Source of the DNA: Lepiota brunneoincarnata
Taxonomy: Eukaryota; Basidiomycota; Agaricomycetes; Agaricales; Agaricaceae
Direction of reading: 5' to 3'
NCBI GenBank assembly: GCA_023014365.1
Contig: JAEBUN010000013.1
Coordinates: 248,001-312,000 of the forward strand
Length of the DNA stretch: 64,000 nt
Shown: one piece after another, positions 54,953 through 64,000 of the stretch
How the letters are laid out: the number at the start of each line of letters is the position of its first letter
Position numbering within the stretch: the stretch's first letter is position 1
The notes under the pieces: generated by a model
The model's database searches: none
Seen by the model: only the letters and a program-made list of their open reading frames with translations
What the model was told of the DNA's origin: nothing
Position numbers and translations under genes: made by a program

Positions 54953-55348
54953 CGCGGCCACAGCACGACCTCCCCCAATACTAGCCCCGCACCCTCCGAA
55001 ACAGCACCAGCTGCGAGCGCTAATGATCCACCAGATACTCGTCAAGCAAACTTGGTGGGGGGCGTTGCCGTGGGCGCGTCTATTGCGGGATCCATCGTTT
55101 TAGCCTTACTGGCCTGGTGGATCAACTCGCGCATAAAAAGGAAGAAACAGGACATAGAACTCGCCTCCCCCGCAGAAGAAAAGCCTCCACATGATTTGGA
55201 GCAAGGGACTGTGACCGTCTCACTGCCCCAAATTCAAATCCAAATGCAGGAGCAAGACGAGGGAAATGCAGAGCACATGCACCACTATGTTGCAGCTACC
55301 GTCCCCACCTACTCACCCTCGTCGTCTGTAAGTAAAAACGAGAAATAG
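54953..55348 (+). pseudogene. 3' fragment of the single-TM gene, unit C
   Basis: Same chimeric junction and fragment as at 39588-39983; the encoded 159-codon ORF is identical to that of B. It lacks the signal peptide and the Cys-rich outer domain of the parent gene at 8433. Confidence 0.85.
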
Positions 55349-56243
55349 TCGCTCGATGTCCCCCTGACAGTCCCGATAAGAAAACTGGGACTCTTCCCCC
55401 CGCGAGTATCCGAACAAGCTCAGTACCGCCCACGGAGTGACGCCAACTGCTTCGTCAGCCCAGCTGGTGTTTGCTTGAAAGAGACGATGTCAGTGCCAAC
55501 AGGAATGTTGGACATTTGAAAACGACGGTAGGAAAGGAAAAGCTCACGATGCTAGCGCTTCTCAGCATCGTAGTATCCGTCAATTCGTCAAAAATGTTGA
55601 GCCGAAACCGCTCCCCCTACAACAGATTCGTTTTAGACCTACTGGATGCGGCACATCTTTTCCGAATATATACCTTCGTCCCCGTTATTACAGGACCAGT
55701 CATTGATACACCCCGAATCTGCACCACTTGCCAGAACAGCCGTGAGCGACATCAGCACGAGTTTTCGCTGACGCCCGCACTACGTACGAGCGATTGAATC
55801 CGTCCGGGGCGATTATCCGATTGATGATGCGCAAGTCAGCAACGGGCCCAATACCGGGACTCGCCACCGTTGCAAAGGAACACAATCGTGGGATGGTCGG
55901 GGCTTTCATGTCTGTGGGGAGTGGATTGGCCGATATCACTGGGGGCTCAGTGGGGATGTTGAGTGCTGTAGGGGAAGGGAAAGGGGCGGGCAGAGACAGC
56001 TGAAGACCCTCAAGCGCTTCCAATTGTCCAATCTGCTCATTGAGTCCTGCCACACCCTTAATCACCCTCATGATTGTCTAGAACAGTCATCCACTTTTGG
56101 TATAATGGGCTCCGTACATGTCGCGTCTTTGGCGTCTATATGTCAGCTCAAATATATTCCGGGAAAACTTCGAGCCACATCAATGACTCGATATCCTTCG
56201 AGTTCCAGCATAAGTAGCATCACTTCCTCTCATCGCTCATTAA

Positions 56244-58302
56244 ATGGGAGTTGACACTCGGAATAGCGTGGAGCCTCAGGAGACGCTATCGCATCGCAAA
56301 GCTAATGTCGAGGAACAGATCAAAGTGACTACATTCTCGGACTCACCCCTCCCCAAGATTTCGTCGGGAACCGAGAGCGCGGCGTTGTCTCCACCATCGA
56401 CAGGCGTCATCAACGAGAGTCAGGAACTCGATAACTTGCAAAGGTCCTGCGTCCAAACATCACGGAAACATATTGTCAAAGCAAGGATTCAGCTCCTTGC
56501 ATTGTGCTGGTGTTTGTTCCTCGCTGGGTGGAACGATGGCACGACCGGCCCATTATTGCCCCGGATACAGGAGGCTTATCATGTGGGACTGTTCGTCTGC
56601 CACACGCAATTCTGAGACAACTGATTTTCGCCTTTAAGGTTGGCTTCACTGTTGTGTCGTTGATTTTCGTGTTCGTCTGTGTCGTATGCCTCTCCCCTTT
56701 GCCTTCAGCGCTTGATATATTAATGCGGTAGTGAGCGTTAGGGTTTTGTGTCAAGTGCTCTTGCAAACTTCCACCTTACGGACCGCCTCGGCTTTGGCAA
56801 GGTCTGTGTATATTCCTTGCTTGGTATCACGATTGACCACAAAGATTGGACAGACGATAATTCTTGGTGCGTCCGGAGAACGTATAGTCTTCATGTCTCT
56901 AGCATTTACCACGACATTCAGGCTCCGTGTTTCAAGTAATCGCGTATGCTATTCAGGCACCTTCCCCCCCCTTCCCTGTATTCGTGATGGCCTACACAAT
57001 CAATGGCTTTGGTCTTGCTCTGCAGGTAGGGTGTAATCCGCTTTCCCTACCCATGTCAGTGATCTCACATTTCCGCAGGACGCTCAAGCCAATGGACTCG
57101 TCGCTAGTCTCAAAACGAATGCGGAGACGAAGATGGGAATTCTCCACGCTGCTTACGGTACACCTAATCATTATGGTTGCTTTATCATTATAACGGATAC
57201 CCTTCAGGTCTTGGTGCATTCACTGCCCCCTTGGTCTCAACTCAGTTTGCACAATTATCTCGCTGGTCCCTACACTACCTTGTTTCGTTTGGCATCGCTT
57301 TATCAAATACAATATTGCTTTCCCTTGTCTTTGGATTCAGGACACAAGATGGTAAGGAGTTACACACGTCTTTTCTGCTAGCGTTTATACCATCTTGTTA
57401 GAGTGTCTTGCGCAAATCGGACAAGAGCCAGTTGAAAAAGGAACCAGTGAACGCAGCTCGTTCAATCAAATCCTTCGGATCAAAGCCGTGCACTATCTGG
57501 CACTCTTCATACTGGTTTATGTCGGTGTTGAAGTCACCATTGGAGGTCTATCTCCAGACACCATCCACTGAACCCTTGGTTGACGGGTCTCATTCAGGCT
57601 GGATTGTCACATTTATCATCAACATACGTGGGGGTGGGCCAACTTCAGGATACATTTCGTCGGGGTTCTTTGGAGGTAACCAGTTCAGTGCTCTTGGTTC
57701 ACGAGGGTGTTCTCAGCACAAATATTCCACCAGGACTCACTCTCGGTCGTGTCCTTTTATTGTGGGTCAACAGAAAGGTGGGACTTCTCCCTACATAAAC
57801 GATTTCTGCCGACATCATGACCCAAATCCATAGGTCGGCGAACGATCTGTTTTGTTCATCTATACCCTTCTTGCAATCGGGTAAGCCACTTCTATCGATC
57901 GTAATCCAAGCTCTCAAACAAGTGGACTCGCCGAAACTAGCCTCGAGCTTGTAGTGTGGTTTGTGCCTTCCTTAATTGGCGGTGCAGTAGCTGTCTCGCT
58001 TGTCGGGATGCTACTTGGTCCGATGTATCCGATCGCCATGAACCAAGCAGGTCGCGTCCTCCCGGGATGGCTGCTCACAGGTTCTATTGGTTGGATTGCG
58101 GGTTTTGGCCAAGCTGGAAGTGCCGTCATACCCTTCCTGACAGGAGCCATTTCTTCCGAGTATGGTATCAAGAGTCTTCAGCCTCTGTAGGTTTACCTCT
58201 TATAAGCCCTCGAACAGCTCACCTATTTACCAAAGGCTCATTACCATGATGGGATGTATGATGTTCCTGTGGTATCTCGTGCCGGCAAAGAAACGCGATT
58301 AA
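56244..58302 (+). CDS. MFS transporter, BSC6-like, unit C
   Basis: Duplicate of the gene at 40879-42937 with the same exon structure and stop. A few substitutions were seen, for example Val to Leu-type changes in VAVSLVGMLLGP and silent or intronic changes near 57540. All splice borders used in B are kept. Both copies appear functional, so the array doubles the dose of this transporter. Confidence 0.87.
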
Positions 58303-58426
58303 ATCCTGAACCGCACCGACTCAGTTACGGAAAACGTTTGCTCTAGCCAATGCATAAATGGATTAGAAGAATACACTAGAATACACGAAAGGATAGCTTC
58401 AATAAATGAAAGCCCACGGCACAGGC

Positions 58427-59004
<578 letters not shown>

Positions 59005-59104
59005 TTGTATTCAGAGAAAATATGTGCAGGTCGAGAGCGAAAAGTTAGGCAGGGTGGTGGCCCCTTTGAGGCAAGTCGAGTGAGATCTCGACAAGCGAAG
59101 AAAT

Positions 59105-61859
59105 CAGGGTCGTGTTTGGTAGGAGGGTGTGAAGCTGAAAGACATCTTAGAGTTGGAAGAGAGGAAGAGGAGGGAAAGGGAGGGGGGGAGAGATTTTCAA
59201 TGGTTCCTGCCAACGATACCACCACCAGTACAAGTGGCATTGCGAGCGGTAGTGGAAGCATGCGAGTTGCCACGCCGATTGGACGGACGCCTCAGCACCA
59301 ACAGCAGAGACTACCGATTCCTGGGTGCGATCGGCGTACCACTTAGACCAGATGGGGGGTTCCATCATCCGCTTCCCCGGAATCCAAATTTGGCACATGC
59401 AGCAAGGCCGATCCCAAGGAAAGTCGGCTGCCAAGCAGTTTATTCAAGGCGGGGAGGGAGACATACAGACAGAGATAGCGACCGTGATCGTGAGAGGGAC
59501 AGGGAGCGGGAGAGAGGCTGAGAACTGGGCCAGCAGAGGTGGTATAGATATTACTCTCGACGCGGAGACCATGACTAACCCTCACTGTACAATCCCCTCT
59601 CGCGGTCGCCTTCACCATACTCTTACTCGTATTCATCATGCAGCTACAACGACCGGGACCGGGATGTGGTGTTGGGAACATTGGGAGGTTGAGGAAGAGC
59701 ACACTCGAGAGTGAGCAAGAGAGGGAGGAGAGGAATGAGGTGCTGAGAAGGTTAATGGAGAATGGGATTGATTATGCCAAAGGCCACAAGGAAAGGCAGT
59801 GGCTCGAGTGGATTTGACACGGTGTTGGATGAGGAAATTTGTGTTTTTCCGAGGGGTTTTATCAAGATCAGGTGCGTGTGCGCAATCCTCTCCCGTATCC
59901 TCCACGTTCGTTATTGATACATATACCAGATCCTGTGCGATTATACAGGTCGCTATGTCACCTTCAACAAGCCTGGCTCGGCAAGACACGCAGAGCGTGT
60001 TGAACATCCAGAATAAAACACTCGCATACCAACCTGTCCTCCGTACCGTTGAGCCTGCAGTCAAATCTATTCCAGCTTCGGCGAGGGTGAAGGGCGAGTT
60101 GGAGCCTGAAGAGCTGATGGCACTGGTTCAGGTACGAATTATCTGCGAGTTGAAGGCGGTGTTGGAGAAAGATGTGTTGGAGAAGATCGTTTTGCCCGAA
60201 ATGGCGAGACTTGTAGGGGAGATGACGAGAAAGGTGATGGGACGGGGTGCTGGGGCAAGGGGAATAGCACGGAAGGGGAGAATTTTGAAAGGTTTGTCGT
60301 TCAAGAAGCAGAAGGCCCCAGGGGATGCTGAGGGGTTGGCGGTGGAAAAGAAGAAAGAGAAGGTGCTCGATGAGGCGGTACGTGAACGTGGTGAGCCCGA
60401 GCACGAAGGGGAATGTGAAGAAGAGGAAGAACATGAGGATGAAGAGGTTGTTGAGAGAAGGAAGAAGAAGAGGAGAAAGGAGCCGACGATTGTGGTCCAG
60501 AGGTCGAAGGGGGTTGTTGAGAGAAGGAAGAAGAAGAGGAGAAAGGAGCCGACGATTGTGGTCCAGAGGTCGAAGGGGGTTGTTGAAGAAGATGAATTTG
60601 AGTCTGAAGAGGAAGATCCGGCTGACTTGCTCAAGTTTGCAGAGATCACAAGCGAGGCACAGAAGAAACGTGCAACGTCGAAAGAAGCGGATGGATAAGA
60701 GCAGCCCTCGAGGAAGTCTAGGACGGAGGGGAGAGACAAAGAGAACGAGAACGAGAAGATGAAGGGAGGTGCCAAGAAGAGATCCGGGAAGGTTGTGGTT
60801 ATGGGGGGGGGGTGCAAGTGCCGGTTACGCCATCCGAGGCGCAATCACCTTCCCCGGTACCCAAGACGAAATGCAAACCAGGTATCGTTACACCCCTGCC
60901 TACGTCCCCCCCGCCGGATCCTCTCTAGTCCGGCTTGTGTGCAGGTGGTGAAGATCTGTATTATGCGAAGCTATCCTTGTCTGGGTTCGAGCCGCCCGTG
61001 TCCAGCACAGAAGAGGAACATACGACGGGACCATTTGCAAGTGATGGATGTTCGGAGTAAATGCCGTTCTGTCGACCTATCACTGATTTTGCGAGGATGG
61101 AAGGGTATTACAAAAATCAGCCATGTCGAGAAGGTGGTGTATGTAGCACAGTACCAGGCTCGAGCAACCAACCCAGCTGCACCAACATTGGCGGATGAAC
61201 TCCAGCTTCACGCTCCAATCGTGCTAATGCTCGTCGGCGTGTGCGGGGACTGGAAGAGATCAATCAATTCCAGCAGGCGTTGACGTTGTCCAAGGGCGAG
61301 ATGGCTGCCGCGAATGAATTGACGTTCAAGTTCAACCAGTTGCAGACGAGGAAGAAGTATTTGCAGTTTGCGAATAATCCGATTCATGATTGAGGGTTGT
61401 ATGCTATGGAGAAGATTGCCCGTGGGGGATGGTCATTGAGTATGTGGGAGGGGTTGTTCGGGCTGCCGTGGCGGATAAGAGGAGGAAGGCGAGAGACAGG
61501 GCATTGGAAGCCGTTATTTGTTATGATCGATGGGGACTTGGTGGTGGATGCGACGAATAAGAGAAATCTTGGGTAAGTTTTACTACCTGTGCATGGTCAG
61601 ATTGTGGGGCTGATTGGAAACCAGGCGACTTACCAACCAGTCCTGGGGTCCTAATTGTACCGCCTAAGATTATAACGATCAATAGCCGGAAGAGGATCGT
61701 CACTCATGCCAAACAAGATATTGAACTAGGCCATGAGATTGTGTCTGTTGTTCTCCGCCCAAGACATGGACTGGCTTCGTTGGAGACTACCACTTCCCAT
61801 TCAAGCAGGACAAGCTTCCTTGCCTATGTGGTTCCGCTAAATATCGTGGGTACTTGAAT
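59105..61859 (+). pseudogene. SET1-like pseudogene, unit C
   Basis: Duplicate of 43740-46495 with the same premature TGA, frame breaks and 66-bp internal duplication. An extra A at about 61113 (ACAAAAATC) gives one more frame change relative to B. Confidence 0.75.
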
Positions 61860-63595
61860 TAGAAGCGTTATAACAACGTCTTCTTCTTTTCGGGCTTGCG
61901 ACATCTTTGTTGACAACTCTGACCAATGGTTAGCATGTACTGTATGTAAGTGTTTAAAGAAATTCACCTTTACAGACTTGGCCAGAGGAACCATTTTAGA
62001 ACATTGATGCAATGCCTCGGGCTCCATAACAGCGTTCACGCCGACACGAACGAACAGGGTCCAGACACCATACAGTAACAACTGCCCCCGAAGGATCCCT
62101 CCGCGCGACACCGACCTAGCCAGGGCCCGAGCATCTGAAGACGACTTCAGCGAGAAAGATGAGACACTAGCAAAAAGCAACCTCAAGTGGAGCGAGAGTG
62201 TGTCACCGGGTTGGATTCGCGACCAGAACCACCGACTGGTGATGATCAGGAAAATCTCGAGCTTGTAATGACCCCCACCTCTCTTGATACGGTCAAGGAA
62301 AGTTACTTGACAATCCCAGCTACTGCAACTTCCAAGGCATCAGGCCCCACTCCCGGGCCCTGCCACGTAGTCGCGATCCTGGATAGAGTACCGTCTGGGA
62401 AAGAGTAGGGTCGTCAATCCCAAGCTGGTGCTGGCGAACGAGAGAAGGACGACTTACGTATTGATAAAAAAAAAGATCTGATTTCCTTTAAGATATGGCC
62501 GGCACTCGGTTGGCAATGAGAGCCACCTTGGATAGAACGAGTTCTCCGGGGAGTAGGTTCGAGGGGAGGGGTTGAAGCTACGGGAGTCGAGACCTGGAAT
62601 GACAACGATGCGATTGAACAACACTGGGACTCTACGCACAATGCTTGTGTCTGTACACGTTCCACACCAGGTTATATGGTCTACAACATTGCCATCGCTG
62701 GGTGTGCTGGTGCCTTTGTTCAGCATTCGGGACTCTTCATCCTTGTCGATGCCTACTAAATTAGAGGACTGCGTAAGTTGATGTGGAAACACGACCTACC
62801 TCTGACTTGGGAACGTGCACCGCGTTGAACACCCTATGGTGCTAGCACCCAACTGTTACAGCCATCGATTATTCCTGCCTTTATATGTTTGACGATGGCC
62901 CAAAGTGGACCGCATATATCCACCTCCAAACGCGCCCATAATAGAGGCCATGAAAGGAGGAGCTGCACCCGCGATATCCCTACCAGCTCACCCCCTAGCC
63001 CAGCATATCCATCTCGTCAGGAGCCTCCATCCGCCATGGAGGCGACATATATACAGCTGTGAGGTCCTGGTGTGCGGGACTCCCGGTCAACTTCATCGGA
63101 GAGGCAGCTCTGTCGAGGACGTCCTATGGAAAGAGAATCTGACCAGCCAACATCATCGGTGCCACTGGAGGGGTGCAGTGGAAGAAGAACTTGAAACTCT
63201 CAGAACTCTCAGAGAGATCTGCTGTGCATACTCAAACTATCTAACCAGTCGTCAGAGTGCCAGGCCGATGCTGCAGAAAAAAAGGGCAAGGCGTCAGTGT
63301 CGGGAAATTTGAGGTGGAGAACTAACCAGGCGGGTGGGGCATTTGACACGTATTAGAGGAAGTTGGGACTGAGTGGGGTTGGTGGTGAAGCTATGTGGGG
63401 AGGCGAGAAGTTGATGGCGACGGAGATGCTGTAGAACGTGTAGAAAATTGCTCAGGCCGGAGAGGGAGAGTGGAGGGGGTGGAAGGGATGTGTGTGTCGA
63501 TGTCTATCCCAGATACCCTCGGATGTGTTGCCATTGTTGGCTCCCGTGGCCCGGTGAAAATTCACCTAGTGTGTTAAGGACAGTGGTCACACCGT
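61860..63595. repeat. Module shared with A and B, weak ORFs only
   Basis: Same content as 46496-48229. Small indels (for example one base lost near 62361 and one near 62848, and two gained near 63070-63095) alter short ORFs, as expected for non-coding sequence. Confidence 0.45.
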
Positions 63596-63958
63596 TTAGT
63601 GCCCGGCGGTGTCCCTGAATATATTCTGTGACACAAACAATGGCACGGGGCGATGGCGATGGCAGGTCAATGGTAGAGCCTTGCGCTTGACTTCGGATAT
63701 CTTCAAACGGCAAAGCGACCAGGCAGGGAGTTCACAAGGACTATTCCCCATACCCTGACCATCCGTTTGACCATAGGTGTGCACAACATTGGACATGAAA
63801 AAATGATCGGCGGCCGGCATGTCCCTGACATCCGCGTCCAGTGGCCATGGCGCGCAGCCGAAGTAATCCCCGGCGTCCAGTCCGTGTCCTGATGTTATTT
63901 GGCTCTTTGGACCCTTTAGTTTGTATGTTTGCACGTTCCCAATTGTCCATTCATCCAT
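63596..63958 (-). CDS. Conserved 120-codon hypothetical ORF, unit C
   Basis: Identical in translation to the ORF at 48230-48592. No recognised domain. The window ends 42 bp beyond its start codon. Confidence 0.35.
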   Translation of the reverse strand: MDEWTIGNVQTYKLKGPKSQITSGHGLDAGDYFGCAPWPLDADVRDMPAADHFFMSNVVHTYGQTDGQGMGNSPCELPAWSLCRLKISEVKRKALPLTCHRHRPVPLFVSQNIFRDTAGH

Positions 63959-64000
63959 TATATGGCTTCTATTTGGTTACGCTCACTCACTGTTTGGGAA

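Overview
The window looks like a repeat-rich region of a basidiomycete (Agaricomycete-type) nuclear genome. The real genes are split by many short introns of about 45-65 bp with GT...AG borders. The protein families are those of mushroom-forming fungi: a sugar porter, a BSC6-like MFS transporter, histone H2B, SPT7- and SET1-like fragments, and a single-pass membrane protein family. The mobile elements are Ty3/Gypsy retrotransposons of types common in such genomes. No rRNA, tRNA or CRISPR array was seen.

Layout. Positions 440-1150 hold a decayed copy of a small proline-rich gene that recurs at 16.85 and 48.83 kb. Positions 3.07-9.75 kb are single-copy, with three genes: a multi-pass membrane protein (- strand, one apparent frameshift), an intact MFS sugar transporter, and an intact signal-peptide/single-TM protein. 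From 9.75 kb on, the window is an array of related units. Unit A (to 18.64 kb) carries a SET1-like pseudogene and the small proline-rich gene. Unit B (35.25-50.58 kb) and unit C (50.58 kb to the window end) are close to identical direct tandem copies offset by about 15.365 kb. Each carries an SPT7-like pseudogene with an internal inversion, a fragment of the single-TM gene joined to it, an intact BSC6-like MFS gene, an intact histone H2B gene, a SET1-like pseudogene and small conserved ORFs.

Between A and B sits a nested transposon block. Gypsy-2 (18643-35244, - strand) has 716-bp LTRs, an intact gag and a pol broken by eight in-frame TGA codons and nothing else. Gypsy-1 (19750-27991, + strand) is inserted in the pol of Gypsy-2 with a GGAAG target duplication. 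It has identical 698-bp LTRs, gag, pol with a chromodomain, and an unusual 3' region where further overlapping ORFs run into the LTR. A solo Gypsy-1-family LTR (34222-34919, TSD TTAAC) sits inside one LTR of Gypsy-2; the empty target is visible in the other LTR.

The most informative observations are: (1) nonsense decay of Gypsy-2 pol only at apparent CGA-to-TGA positions, with CpG-dominated LTR divergence; (2) a self-priming primer-binding site in Gypsy-1, paired with the predicted RNA 5' end; (3) -1 slippery heptamers just before the gag stop in both elements; (4) overlapping reading frames and LTR-encoded protein in Gypsy-1; (5) inverted and chimeric gene fragments that were then amplified in tandem. 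All gene calls come from reading translations and splice signals by eye; no database search was made.
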